Shown: one piece after another, positions 17,323-25,733 of the stretch | Layout of the letters: each line of letters opens with the position of its first letter | Position numbering within the stretch: the first letter of the stretch is position 1 | The notes under the pieces: generated by a model | The model's database searches: none | The model's input: only the letters and a program-made list of their open reading frames with translations | Told to the model about the DNA's origin: nothing | Position numbers and translations under genes: made by a program | Source: UBA1557 sp041675185 | GTDB lineage: Bacteria > Patescibacteriota > Patescibacteriia > Magasanikbacterales > UBA922 | Reading direction: 5' to 3' | NCBI GenBank assembly: GCA_041675185.1 | Contig: JBAYUH010000006.1 | Location: 1 to 43,965, forward strand | Length of the DNA stretch: 43,965 bases

Positions 17323-18384
17323 ATGAAATTTAGGATAGGAAAAATTTTGATGATAATTAGTCTAGTTTTTTTGTTTGTTTCAAACGTGTCTACTGTAGAA
17401 GCTGCCACTTCAAAAGAGCTTTATTGTGAGTGTACTGTACAAGCAGGCTTTGCTACTGGACCAAATCAAATAGCTACAGGGGTTAATCATGATTCTGTGG
17501 TAAATTTTTTTACTTTACCAAAAGTGATAACTAATATTTCAGGGGATTTTAAAAATACGTATACTTTTCCTAAAGAGCAATCACAAGGATTCACAGCTTA
17601 TTCAGGTGGTTATCAAGACAAACAGTTGTTTGGATATGAACAGGCTGATGAGGCTTTGAAAGAATTAGAAACAAAAGGACTTCTTGTAAACACCGCAAAA
17701 TTGACCGATTCAGATTTGGTTTCATTAGCTCAAAAAGGTATCCCAGTGGATCGAGAAAATGGTGATTATTTTTTCTTTTTAAGTAATCCTCAACATACAA
17801 AATTATATCCTTTTGCACTTGGACCAAATGATGAGAATGATTCATTTAGTGAACAAGCCTATATAATAAATGAAACTCGAGATACCCAAGCTAAAATGCT
17901 TGATCTTTCTCGTCCTCCTATTTGTACAACACCTGTACTTCTGCCAAGTGCTTATAGCGGTGGTTTTGTGAAAATACCTAATACAAATCCACAGACTTAT
18001 ATCCAATACAAAATGTCTTGTACTGACCATTTGTTAGATTACCAATTGCCTGAAGCACATGTCACCACTACTGCTAATAATAATTCTGGCACAAGTAACT
18101 CCGACCTTCTCAACAGTCTAAGACCTCAAATTCAAGAGTTAAATAAATTGGGAGTTACCAATGTTCAAGGTTTGATTGGTAAAATTATAAATGCATTACT
18201 AGGTATTCTTGGTTCTATTGCTTTGGTAATGATAATGTATGGTGGGCTATTGTTTATGACGTCTTCTGGTAGTGCTGACAAAAAGAAAAAATCAATAGGT
18301 ATTTTGGTCTGGTCCACTTTGGGAATTGTAATAATTTTCTCTAGTTATGCTGTTGTCAATTTTGTTTTGGATATTTTGAGATAA
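17323..18384 (+). CDS. T4SS_pilin-family protein with a large N-terminal extracellular domain
   Basis: A signal peptide (cut probable after VEAA, near residue 28) is followed by about 240 residues of unrecognised, Cys-containing extracellular sequence. The C-terminal 80 residues hold the two-helix VirB2/TrbC-like module: a first hydrophobic helix ending MYGGLLFMTSSG, a short basic loop (SADKKKK) and a second helix (GIVIIFSSYAVVNFV). In the family the loop faces the cytoplasm. It starts 10 bp after galU. Whether it is a pilin subunit or a membrane component of a secretion channel cannot be told from sequence. Confidence 0.75.
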   Translation: MKFRIGKILMIISLVFLFVSNVSTVEAATSKELYCECTVQAGFATGPNQIATGVNHDSVVNFFTLPKVITNISGDFKNTYTFPKEQSQGFTAYSGGYQDKQLFGYEQADEALKELETKGLLVNTAKLTDSDLVSLAQKGIPVDRENGDYFFFLSNPQHTKLYPFALGPNDENDSFSEQAYIINETRDTQAKMLDLSRPPICTTPVLLPSAYSGGFVKIPNTNPQTYIQYKMSCTDHLLDYQLPEAHVTTTANNNSGTSNSDLLNSLRPQIQELNKLGVTNVQGLIGKIINALLGILGSIALVMIMYGGLLFMTSSGSADKKKKSIGILVWSTLGIVIIFSSYAVVNFVLDILR

Positions 18385-18388
18385 TAAA

Positions 18389-18455
18389 AGAGGAATGAGG
18401 AATGAGGAATGAGGAATGTGGGATGAGTGATGAGGAATGGGGAAAGGGGAATGAA
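18389..18455. repeat. Degenerate GAGGAAT heptamer array
   Basis: About nine copies of a gaggaat/gatgaggaat word lie between two genes; related words occur at 38092-38113. It falls in the 119-bp gap before the lipoprotein gene. Confidence 0.8.
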
Positions 18456-18503
18456 GAAAAAATAGAATACGTTTGTATAACATAGTTATTTTTATAAAAA
18501 AAT

Positions 18504-19880
18504 ATGTTCAAAAAAATATTATCACTTTCTCTACTGTCAATTTTATTTTTGACAACTGGTTTTGGTTGTAAGGGTTTGTCGCAGACACAAGTGAGTTCAA
18601 TCAAGCCTGTAAGTTTGACCTATTGGACAGTTTACGATGATGTAGATGAACTGCGAGTTTTGGCTACTGACTATAGCAAACTTTATCCAAATGTGACAAT
18701 CAATATTAAACAAGTAGGTTACGATGAGTTTGACAATTTGTTCACCAATGCTCTTGCTGATGATGTTGGTCCAGATATTGTGTCACAACATGTCAGATGG
18801 TTGCGCAAAAATGAATCTAGACTTTTGTCAGCACCTGTCGCTACTAGGATGTCTCGTTTGGTAATAGCTAATAATTTTTCCAAAGATCAACAATTGATTA
18901 CAGATACCAATACTTTACCAAATGTCAGTTATGTAAAAAATAATTATGTAAAAACAGTTTATAATGATGTAGTAATTGACAACAAAATTTTTGGTTTGCC
19001 ACTTGCTATGGATACTTTGGCTATTTTTTATAATCAAGATTTGTTGGATAGAGCAGGTATTGCCGAAGCTCCGAAAGATTGGAATTCTTTTGTAGAAGAT
19101 GTGAAAAAAATGACCAAATTTGATAGTTTGGGAGATATTGTACAATCAGGTTCAGCTTTGGGTACAGCCAACAATATCAATGCTGCTACTGATATCATTG
19201 CCATGTTTATGATGCAAGGTGGTATAAAGATTGCTACAGACAATACTATTACTTTTGCCAATGGTCTAAATAGTGCTCAAAATAGGAATGTGCCAATCTT
19301 AAATATTTTGGATTTTTATACTGATTTTGCTAGACCAACCAAAGAAGCTTATTCTTGGAATGAAAAGAAACCAGATGCACTTGATGAATTTGTTCGTGGT
19401 AGAGTGGGATTTTATTTTGGTTATTCTTATGATTACAATACTATCAAAAATAGAGCTCCTCAAATGAATTTACGAATTATGCCAGTATTACAACTTAATT
19501 CTGATAGCCCAAGTAATGTTGCAAATTATTGGGTAGAGTCAGTAGTAGGGAAGAGTAAACATCCAAATGAAGCTTGGGATTTTGTGAGATTTATTGCCTC
19601 TCCAGAAAATGTGGCCAAATATGCAGCCAAAGTTTTTAGTCCAAGTCCACTAAGATCACAAGTGGCTACTCAACAAGCAGATGAAAATCTTGGACCTTTT
19701 GCTACCCAAGTACTTTTCGCAGAAAATTGGTATAGAGGCAAAGATTTTGATGCTGTGGATAGTGCTTTTGGTAGTATGATTACGGAATTATTGAAACCAG
19801 CCAACACAGAAAATGATTTATTGAAAAAAGACAAACAAATTATTACTAATACTGCTGCACGTGTACAACAAACAATGTAA
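18504..19880 (+). CDS. Extracellular solute-binding lipoprotein, family 1
   Basis: The protein looks like the sugar-binding subunit of an ABC importer. The N terminus has a hydrophobic signal ending TTGFGC, a lipobox-like site with Cys22 as the lipidated residue, though the -3 residue is atypical. Family marks include LTYWTVYDD, NVTINIKQVGYDEF, the binding-cleft region GLPLAMDTLAIFYNQDLLDR, and AWDFVRFIASPENVAKYA near the C terminus. The length, 458 residues, is typical. No permease or ATPase gene is next to it; it is embedded in the T4SS-pilin array and ends 3 bp before the next pilin gene. It may be a surface-exposed binding protein used by the apparatus, but that is inference. Confidence 0.85.
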   Translation: MFKKILSLSLLSILFLTTGFGCKGLSQTQVSSIKPVSLTYWTVYDDVDELRVLATDYSKLYPNVTINIKQVGYDEFDNLFTNALADDVGPDIVSQHVRWLRKNESRLLSAPVATRMSRLVIANNFSKDQQLITDTNTLPNVSYVKNNYVKTVYNDVVIDNKIFGLPLAMDTLAIFYNQDLLDRAGIAEAPKDWNSFVEDVKKMTKFDSLGDIVQSGSALGTANNINAATDIIAMFMMQGGIKIATDNTITFANGLNSAQNRNVPILNILDFYTDFARPTKEAYSWNEKKPDALDEFVRGRVGFYFGYSYDYNTIKNRAPQMNLRIMPVLQLNSDSPSNVANYWVESVVGKSKHPNEAWDFVRFIASPENVAKYAAKVFSPSPLRSQVATQQADENLGPFATQVLFAENWYRGKDFDAVDSAFGSMITELLKPANTENDLLKKDKQIITNTAARVQQTM

Positions 19881-19883
19881 TTT

Positions 19884-21149
19884 ATGAAACTTTTTTATAA
19901 AATTTTATTTTTTATTTTTTTCTTGGGTGTTTTGTCTCTGCCTTCCTCAGTAAGTAAGGCTGAGAGTAATTGTTGTTTTTTGAAGGATACTTCAGAAAAA
20001 ACATTATCTTGCTCATATGTTGAAGGTCCTTCATTATCAAATTTGTTTCCTTGTTTTGCTGGGGCACCAATTTTTATTGGATCACCACCTAATGAAATTT
20101 ATGGGCAAAATGTTAAAAAATGGTGGAAAAATTATTTTAATGAAACTATAACTGCACCGGACATAGAAATTGGTGCATTGTCTTTAGGTGCTTGTACTAG
20201 TAGTTGTATAACACCCAATGTTTATAAATGGGAAATTGATCTTGATACTTCAAAAGAAATCGCGGTTGGTCAAAATGTTGATTTTAATGTGAAGGTATCT
20301 TTTACAGATGCTTTTAGTAATATCGTAAGTGCTTTGTCAAATCTGCCACAGTCTTCTGTTAATATTTTGAATATCCAATGTGTCAATTGTAATGGAGCGG
20401 TCACTAGCGTGATGAGTACAACAACTACAAATGGAAAATTAAATGAAACTGTTAAATATAGTTTTGACACAGTAGCTTATTCAAAATTAAATATTGGTCT
20501 CGAACTTAAACCGGTATTTAATTTTAGTATTGATAATGGACTTTGGAAAGGAATTTATACTTTTAATTTAAAATTAAATAACATAAATTGTAGTCAATTC
20601 ACGAACACAGATAGTTGTAATCCTACGATGTGTCTTTGGGCTAGTAAAATAAATGGTCCAAGTGGTAATAGTGGAAAGTGCGTTACAAAACAAGAAGTAG
20701 GAGTATGTACTTCTCTGACTAGTGGTGAATGTAGCAAATCAGAAGTCTGTGCTTTGGACAAAAACAATAACTGTGGAGTAAAACAAGTTATAGATAATAA
20801 TAATGCAGTGGACAAAGTCATAGCAGATGAACACCCTATACCAACAAAATCTTTGTTACCTGATTGTGCTTTTACTGGATCTTGTCGAGATGCCAATGAT
20901 CTTGTAGCACTCGGACTAAAAATTGTGAACTATGTTTTTTCTATTGTGGCTGGACTTGCTTTCGTGATGTTTATTTATGGTGGTTTCACTTGGATATTTT
21001 CTTTTGGAAGTAGTGACAAAATAAAAAAAGGGCAACAAATCTTTGTTTATGCTATAATAGGTTTGGTAATTGTTTTCAGCGCTTATATTCTTGTTGGATT
21101 TTTACTTGAGGTATTAAATGTTTCTGATACTTTTCGTGGTATAACATAA
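19884..21149 (+). CDS. T4SS_pilin-family protein with a Cys-rich N-terminal domain
   Basis: A signal peptide (cut likely after VSKA) precedes about 310 extracellular residues that contain many Cys, including a cluster near 235-295 (CSQFTNTDSCNPTMC). Around 325-420 lies the two-helix module: a helix ending FVMFIYGGFTWIFSFGS, the loop SDKIKKGQQ, and AIIGLVIVFSAYILVGFL. The overall build is like the gene at 17323, so both may belong to one structural class. It starts 3 bp after the lipoprotein gene and ends 4 bp before the next pilin gene. Confidence 0.72.
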   Translation: MKLFYKILFFIFFLGVLSLPSSVSKAESNCCFLKDTSEKTLSCSYVEGPSLSNLFPCFAGAPIFIGSPPNEIYGQNVKKWWKNYFNETITAPDIEIGALSLGACTSSCITPNVYKWEIDLDTSKEIAVGQNVDFNVKVSFTDAFSNIVSALSNLPQSSVNILNIQCVNCNGAVTSVMSTTTTNGKLNETVKYSFDTVAYSKLNIGLELKPVFNFSIDNGLWKGIYTFNLKLNNINCSQFTNTDSCNPTMCLWASKINGPSGNSGKCVTKQEVGVCTSLTSGECSKSEVCALDKNNNCGVKQVIDNNNAVDKVIADEHPIPTKSLLPDCAFTGSCRDANDLVALGLKIVNYVFSIVAGLAFVMFIYGGFTWIFSFGSSDKIKKGQQIFVYAIIGLVIVFSAYILVGFLLEVLNVSDTFRGIT

Positions 21150-21153
21150 TTTT

Positions 21154-22176
21154 ATGAAAAAAATATTTTTTACAAAGTTTTTATTTTTCATGTTAATTTT
21201 TGTTTTTGGATTTTTGTTGAATACTAATTTTGTAAAGGCCAATATTTGGTGCTATAGTTCAAATGATAATTCTTGTATAGAGAGTGCTTCTACAGATGAA
21301 GATTGTTCACTTTATGATAGTCTTTATACTACTTCTGATGATTGTAATAGTAGTAATGGTAGTGATAATAAGATTGTGAGTTTGAAGTGGTGTCTTACTA
21401 CTCAAAATACCTGTATTCAAGAGAGTCCTTATATTTGTACGCCATCATACGATACTCAACAAGCTTGTATAACTGCTATAAACCAAAAAAATGCTTCTGC
21501 AAATAGTAATACTAATGCCTCTTCTCCGGGTTGTCCTCAAGGTAGTGTATGTTTGAGCAATCCAATAGGTACTACAAGCATTACAGAAATTTTTGGCAAT
21601 GCTATAAAAGTTGTTACAGGTATTTTGGGATCATTAGCTTTGTTAGTATTTGTTTATGGTGGTTTTCTTTGGTTGACATCTGCTGGTAGTCAAGAAAAAA
21701 TTAAGAAAGGTACTAGTGCTATGGTCTGGGCTGTGATTGGAATTATTGTTATTTTTGCCAGTTATGCTATAATTAGTTTGGTTTTGGGAGGAATTGGTGT
21801 GAAAGATTTTGTTCCATCAACATATTCACCAACCACAAATAATACATCTGCAAATAATCCAACTGCAACAGGAAGTGAACCAACAACTTGTCATTGTGAT
21901 GTAAAATTGACTGGACGTTGTGTAGGTAGTTCTGTTTTAGATATTGGTTTGGGTAAATCTTATGGAATTACTGAATTAAAATCTGCAATAGGTACTTCAC
22001 AAGATTTGGATATGACTTGCAGAATTGCAATAAATTCATTTTTGAGTAGTAGTAGCTACAGTCAACCTCCAGTTGTTTTTAATAAGCAAACATGTTTAGA
22101 AGCAAATAAGTCTGGTTCTGGTACGATGCCTATTTATGGCGATTTTACTTATGCAATCAATTGCCAATTAAAATAA
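21154..22176 (+). CDS. T4SS_pilin-family protein with Cys-rich flanks on both sides
   Basis: After a signal peptide (cut near FVKA) come about 110 Cys-rich residues, then the two-helix module (VFVYGGFLWLTSAGS, loop QEKIKKGTS, IGIIVIFASYAIISLVLGG). A further 125-residue C-terminal domain has Cys pairs (CHCDVKLTGRC and CLEANKS). The position of the module in the middle of the protein sets this copy apart from its neighbours. It lies 4 bp after the preceding gene. Confidence 0.72.
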   Translation: MKKIFFTKFLFFMLIFVFGFLLNTNFVKANIWCYSSNDNSCIESASTDEDCSLYDSLYTTSDDCNSSNGSDNKIVSLKWCLTTQNTCIQESPYICTPSYDTQQACITAINQKNASANSNTNASSPGCPQGSVCLSNPIGTTSITEIFGNAIKVVTGILGSLALLVFVYGGFLWLTSAGSQEKIKKGTSAMVWAVIGIIVIFASYAIISLVLGGIGVKDFVPSTYSPTTNNTSANNPTATGSEPTTCHCDVKLTGRCVGSSVLDIGLGKSYGITELKSAIGTSQDLDMTCRIAINSFLSSSSYSQPPVVFNKQTCLEANKSGSGTMPIYGDFTYAINCQLK

Positions 22177-22210
22177 TTTTTTAATTATGATAAAAAGAAT
22201 TTTGAAAATG

Positions 22211-22222
22211 AAGGGGGGTGAT
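22211..22222 (+). promoter_or_regulatory. Strong Shine-Dalgarno sequence, unique in this window
   Basis: AAGGGGGGTGAT differs at one base from AAGGAGGTGAT-type complements of the 16S 3' end and lies 4 bp before the ATG at 22227. None of the other start codons I checked here has such a site. The sequence therefore decides the start, against a GTG at 22218. Confidence 0.8.
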
Positions 22223-22226
22223 ACAC

Positions 22227-22673
22227 ATGAATTTTTTATATAAATTAGCAAAATACAAAACTATTATTTCTATTAGTTTTGTATTAGCTTTAGGGCTTGT
22301 GCTATCACCAAGTTTGGTAAGAGGCGCTGCTCCTACAGACGATCCTCTTGGAGTCAAAGTAATAGAACAAGGCGATGGTACTGATGGTAGTATAACAGCT
22401 CTTGGTACATCAGATTTGCGTTCTACAGTTGTAAAAATTATCAATATAGCTTTAGGTATGTTGGGTATTATAGCTGTAGTTGTAGTGCTTATCGGCGGTT
22501 TCAAATGGATGACAGCTGGTGGCGATGATGGTAAAACAGAAGAAGCACGTAAGTGGATTTTTTCTGGTATTATTGGTTTAGCTATTATTCTTAGTGCTTG
22601 GGCAATTGCCAAGTTTGCTATCAATAATTTGGGTGCTGCTACAAATGTTAAGGACTTTACTCCTGTTGAATAA
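22227..22673 (+). CDS. T4SS_pilin, probable main subunit
   Basis: The 148 residues have a signal peptide (cut near LVRG|AA), about 40 extracellular residues, then two helices: IALGMLGIIAVVVVLIGGFKWM, loop TAGGDDGKTEEARKW, and IIGLAIILSAWAIAKFAI, with a short tail. This is the compact form typical of VirB2/TrbC-like pilins. Two signals suggest high output: the window's only strong ribosome-binding site in front, and a large hairpin directly after the stop. I therefore propose it as the major subunit, which remains to be shown. Most other copies carry WMTA motifs at the same place. Confidence 0.78.
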   Translation: MNFLYKLAKYKTIISISFVLALGLVLSPSLVRGAAPTDDPLGVKVIEQGDGTDGSITALGTSDLRSTVVKIINIALGMLGIIAVVVVLIGGFKWMTAGGDDGKTEEARKWIFSGIIGLAIILSAWAIAKFAINNLGAATNVKDFTPVE

Positions 22674-22683
22674 ATATTATTTT

Positions 22684-22733
22684 CAGAGCAGATACTTTTT
22701 CCAAAAGTACTCTGCTCTGGGAATTTATTTTTG
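22684..22733 (+). terminator. Hairpin after the probable main pilin
   Basis: CAGAGCAGA with TACTTTT pairs with AAAAGTA and CTCTGCTCTG to give about 16 bp with one bulged base and a TCC loop. It is followed by GGAATTTATTTTT, a late and broken T-run. It may end part of the transcription or protect the 3' end of the mRNA, raising expression of the gene before it. Confidence 0.7.
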
Positions 22734-22800
22734 AAGAATGTAAGATATGTTTTTTGAAAATTATTTTTGAAAATTATCTTTTATTCTTTTTATAAAAATT

Positions 22801-23235
22801 ATGAAAAACAAAAAATTTTTGAGAAGTTTAACAGGTTTTTTGTTTGGATTTTTTTTGTTATTTGGTTTGCCAGTTTTGACAGCCAACACTCCGACTTGTG
22901 ATAAAGAGGGGGATTTGTTGGGTCTAGATTGTGTAGGAAGTAATGCTACTCTTAGTGGTGCTGATCCTCGTATTATTATTGTCAAAATTATCAATACCAG
23001 TCTTGGTTTACTTGGTATTGTAGCTACTGTACTTATTATTTATGCTGGTTTCCTCTGGATGACAGCTGGTGGAGAGGATGCCAAAGCTGAAAAAGCTCGT
23101 AAAATAATTTTTGCAGCGGTGATTGGTCTAGCTATTATTCTTTTGGCATTTGCTATTACTAAATATGTTTCTACAAATTTGTTTAAGGCTACTACAGGCA
23201 ATGATTATCCTGTAGGATCTTATTATTACTATTAG
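22801..23235 (+). CDS. T4SS_pilin
   Basis: The 144 residues comprise a signal peptide, a short Cys-containing segment, and two helices around VLIIYAGFLWMTAGGEDAK and IGLAIILLAFAITKYVS. It resembles the probable main pilin in length and in the SGADPRIIIVKIINTSLG block. The tail ends in four Tyr residues. The gene follows the hairpin at 22684. Its ATG has no ribosome-binding site. Confidence 0.75.
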   Translation: MKNKKFLRSLTGFLFGFFLLFGLPVLTANTPTCDKEGDLLGLDCVGSNATLSGADPRIIIVKIINTSLGLLGIVATVLIIYAGFLWMTAGGEDAKAEKARKIIFAAVIGLAIILLAFAITKYVSTNLFKATTGNDYPVGSYYYY

Positions 23236-23253
23236 TTTTTTGAAAAAAATATT

Positions 23254-23994
23254 ATGAAAACCAAGAAAATTTTGTTTGTTTTGAGTGGATTTTTTGTGGC
23301 AGTATCTGCTCTGGTGTTTTTTGTACCAAATTTTGTACAAGCTGATTCCAACTATGGTTTAGATGATACAGCTACTGCTGCAAAATTGCCAATGACCAAA
23401 GATTTGGCTTCGGTATTGGGCAATGTTATAGGTTCGGCACTTTCTCTTATTTCTGTATTATTTTTTGGTCTCATGCTTTATGGTGGTATTATTTGGATGA
23501 CAGCTCGTGGCAAATCTGAAAGTACTTCCAAAGCACTGGATACTATTATTGCTGCCACTATTGGTATTATAATTGTTCTTGCAGCTTATGCTATTACTAA
23601 TTTTGTTTTTAGTAATGTGATTAGTGGAGGGGGTGGAGGTAGTGCAAATCAAGCACCACCTACAGTTGCTAAAAAGGGTGATAGTTGTGCAACATCTGAT
23701 ACTTGTAGTACAGGTGGATTGGTGTGTGGAAAAGCTGATGATGGTGTTTCTAAAATTTGTGGTGAGAAAAAGAAACTTGGCGAAGAATGTAATAATTTTG
23801 TTTGTATAGATACTTTGAAGTGTGTGAAAGATTCAGCAACAAGCTCATTTTTTCATTGTTCAGCATGTGGAAATGGTGTTAAAGACCTTGGTGAAGCTTG
23901 TGATGGTAGTGATCCAAATAATACAAATGAATGTAATAATTCCTGTCAGATAGTAGTACCAGATAGTAGTGCAGATAATGGGTCTGCTGCTTAG
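23254..23994 (+). CDS. T4SS_pilin with a Cys-rich C-terminal tail
   Basis: The first 125 residues are a signal peptide plus the two-helix module (LYGGIIWMTARGKSES, then IGIIIVLAAYAITNFVFS). A Gly-rich linker leads to a tail with about 16 Cys. Its end, CGNGVKDLGEACD followed by C and C at the expected spacing, matches the Myxococcus-type Cys-rich repeat. The tail probably points outside the cell and may form a disulfide-stabilised binding or cap domain. It lies 18 bp after the preceding gene. Confidence 0.75.
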   Translation: MKTKKILFVLSGFFVAVSALVFFVPNFVQADSNYGLDDTATAAKLPMTKDLASVLGNVIGSALSLISVLFFGLMLYGGIIWMTARGKSESTSKALDTIIAATIGIIIVLAAYAITNFVFSNVISGGGGGSANQAPPTVAKKGDSCATSDTCSTGGLVCGKADDGVSKICGEKKKLGEECNNFVCIDTLKCVKDSATSSFFHCSACGNGVKDLGEACDGSDPNNTNECNNSCQIVVPDSSADNGSAA

Positions 23995-24014
23995 GGGCTA
24001 TATTTAATAATTTT

Positions 24015-24389
24015 ATGTACAAAACATTATTATATATTACATTTATTTTTGCAATTTTAATTGTCTTTGTAAATAATGCTCACGCTACCAAATCACTCAA
24101 TGATGCTACCACTGCCTTAAATACAGTATCGCAAAAGACTGGGATAGATCAAAGTGATTTGACTGATGTAGTGGGTAATACGGTAAATATGTTTTTTATT
24201 TTTGTTGGTCTAATATTTTTTGGACTTATGGTCTATGCTGGATTGCGTTGGATGACAGCTCGTGATCAGGCTGACAAAGTAGAAAAAGCAAGAAATACTA
24301 TGATTGGAGCAGTGATTGGTTTGGCAATATTATTGGCTGCTTATGCTATCACTGTCTTTGTTCAGACCAAGATTATAATTGGTGGTTAG
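24015..24389 (+). CDS. T4SS_pilin, compact form
   Basis: Its 124 residues carry a signal peptide (cut near NAHA) and the core module LMVYAGLRWMTARDQADK, followed by IGLAILLAAYAITVFV. It shares the block TALNTVSQKTGI with the next copy at 24524 (VPLNTVAQKTGI), so the two are close relatives. A MITE-like repeat separates them. Confidence 0.76.
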   Translation: MYKTLLYITFIFAILIVFVNNAHATKSLNDATTALNTVSQKTGIDQSDLTDVVGNTVNMFFIFVGLIFFGLMVYAGLRWMTARDQADKVEKARNTMIGAVIGLAILLAAYAITVFVQTKIIIGG

Positions 24390-24399
24390 TGTCAAGTTC

Positions 24400-24496
24400 T
24401 CCCCCCTACAAGGGGGAGTTAGAGGGGGTCCATCTATGAACAAAACGTTTTATTTTACTAACGACCCCACCCAACCTCCCCTACTAGGGGAGGGAT
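24400..24496. repeat. MITE-like repeat with imperfect inverted ends
   Basis: The left part is CTCCCCCCTACAAGGGGGAG and then TTAGAGGGGGTC. The right part is GACCCCACCCAACCTCCCC and TACTAGGGGAGG, an imperfect reverse complement of the left end. Each end also folds on itself. The core is about 40 bp without a gene. It splits two close pilin paralogues. A half copy in the other orientation lies at 27108-27141. Confidence 0.7.
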
Positions 24497-24523
24497 AATA
24501 AAGATAATTTTTCTCTTCTAAAT

Positions 24524-24886
24524 ATGAAAAAAATAATATTAAATTTCTTGATAAGTATCGCTATGGTTTCTTTTTTTGTTGTTCCTGTCTTTGCACAAGG
24601 CATCAAGAATGCTAATGTTCCTTTGAATACTGTTGCTCAGAAAACTGGTATTACCGAAAGTAGTTTGGGAAATATTACGGGTACAGCTATTGCGACAATT
24701 TTGAGTTTGGTTGGTATTATTTTTCTTGTACTTATGGTCTATGCTGGTATTTTGTGGATGACAGCTCGTGGCAAAGACGATCAGACCGAAAAAGCTCGCA
24801 ATATTATTATTGCTGCTATCATAGGTCTATTTATTACTGTCAGTGCTTATGCTATTACCAAATTTGTTACTAGTAAGCTAAATTAA
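24524..24886 (+). CDS. T4SS_pilin, compact form
   Basis: At 120 residues it is the shortest copy. It has a signal peptide (cut near VFAQ), the block NTVAQKTGI, and two helices around LVLMVYAGILWMTARGKDDQ and IGLFITVSAYAITKFVTS. It lies 4 bp before the following gene. Confidence 0.76.
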   Translation: MKKIILNFLISIAMVSFFVVPVFAQGIKNANVPLNTVAQKTGITESSLGNITGTAIATILSLVGIIFLVLMVYAGILWMTARGKDDQTEKARNIIIAAIIGLFITVSAYAITKFVTSKLN

Positions 24887-24890
24887 TTAT

Positions 24891-25295
24891 ATGAAATATT
24901 TGTTTCTTAGTTTTGTAATATTTTTTTCTTTTGTTACTTTTGTGCCACAGACTTTGGCTTTGAATTTGGGTGGAGATACTTTGATTCAAGCTGGAGAGAA
25001 AGCTGGTTATGACAAAAATACCAATGATACTACTCTGTCAAAAAATATTGGTGTCGTGATAAATATGATTTTGTCTGTAGTTGGAGTATTGTTTACCATC
25101 TTGATGGTCTATGCTGGTTTTACTTGGATGGCAGCTAGAGGAGAAGATGCCAAAATTGACAAAGCAAAAAAAATAATTGTAGCATCTATTATAGGTTTAG
25201 TTATCACTTTGGCCGCTTATAGTATTACCAATTTTATTATACCAAGAGTTTTGGAACAGACTTTGTCTTTGGTTAGTTCTTATTTATTTGTTTGA
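24891..25295 (+). CDS. T4SS_pilin
   Basis: Its 134 residues have a signal peptide (cut near TLAL), a short extracellular stretch, helix 1 (VGVLFTILMVYAGFTWMAARG), the loop EDAKIDKAKK, and helix 2 (IGLVITLAAYSITNFI). The tail is hydrophobic. The stop codon lies next to the start of the next gene. Confidence 0.75.
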   Translation: MKYLFLSFVIFFSFVTFVPQTLALNLGGDTLIQAGEKAGYDKNTNDTTLSKNIGVVINMILSVVGVLFTILMVYAGFTWMAARGEDAKIDKAKKIIVASIIGLVITLAAYSITNFIIPRVLEQTLSLVSSYLFV

Positions 25296-25297
25296 AT

Positions 25298-25723
25298 ATG
25301 AAGATTTTTTTTAGTTTCAGCCAGAGGCTGATATTATTCCTATTCCTATTTTTTGTCTTTAGTTTTACTTTTGATATTAAATCTGTTTTGGCTGAGACTA
25401 GTAGTACCAAGAGTAGTGCTATTGATCAGTTACATGCTGGGGCAGAGGGTGCTGGTATTGCGATAGATTCTACTGATCCTAGAATTATTGCTACCAAAGT
25501 TATCAAAATTTTTTTGAGTCTTTTGGGTAGTATGGCGATTTTCCTTTTTGTTTATGCCGGTTATTTGCTCATTACTTCCAATGGAGATAGTGCAAAATTA
25601 GGTAAGGCTGGCAAAATAATGGCTGGTGCTATAATAGGTTTGTTACTGATATTATTGTCATATAGCATTACTAATTTTGTCGGGACTAGATTGCAACAGA
25701 ATATAAATCAAACTCCAAAATAA
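25298..25723 (+). CDS. T4SS_pilin
   Basis: The signal peptide is long (cut near VLAE). The module is AIFLFVYAGYLLITSNGDSA followed by IGLLLILLSYSITNFVG. The WMTA motif is replaced by LITS, so it belongs to a divergent subgroup together with the next gene. ATG 25298 was chosen over a TTG at 25292, which would overlap the previous stop. Confidence 0.74.
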   Translation: MKIFFSFSQRLILFLFLFFVFSFTFDIKSVLAETSSTKSSAIDQLHAGAEGAGIAIDSTDPRIIATKVIKIFLSLLGSMAIFLFVYAGYLLITSNGDSAKLGKAGKIMAGAIIGLLLILLSYSITNFVGTRLQQNINQTPK

Positions 25724-25733
25724 ATATGAAAAT

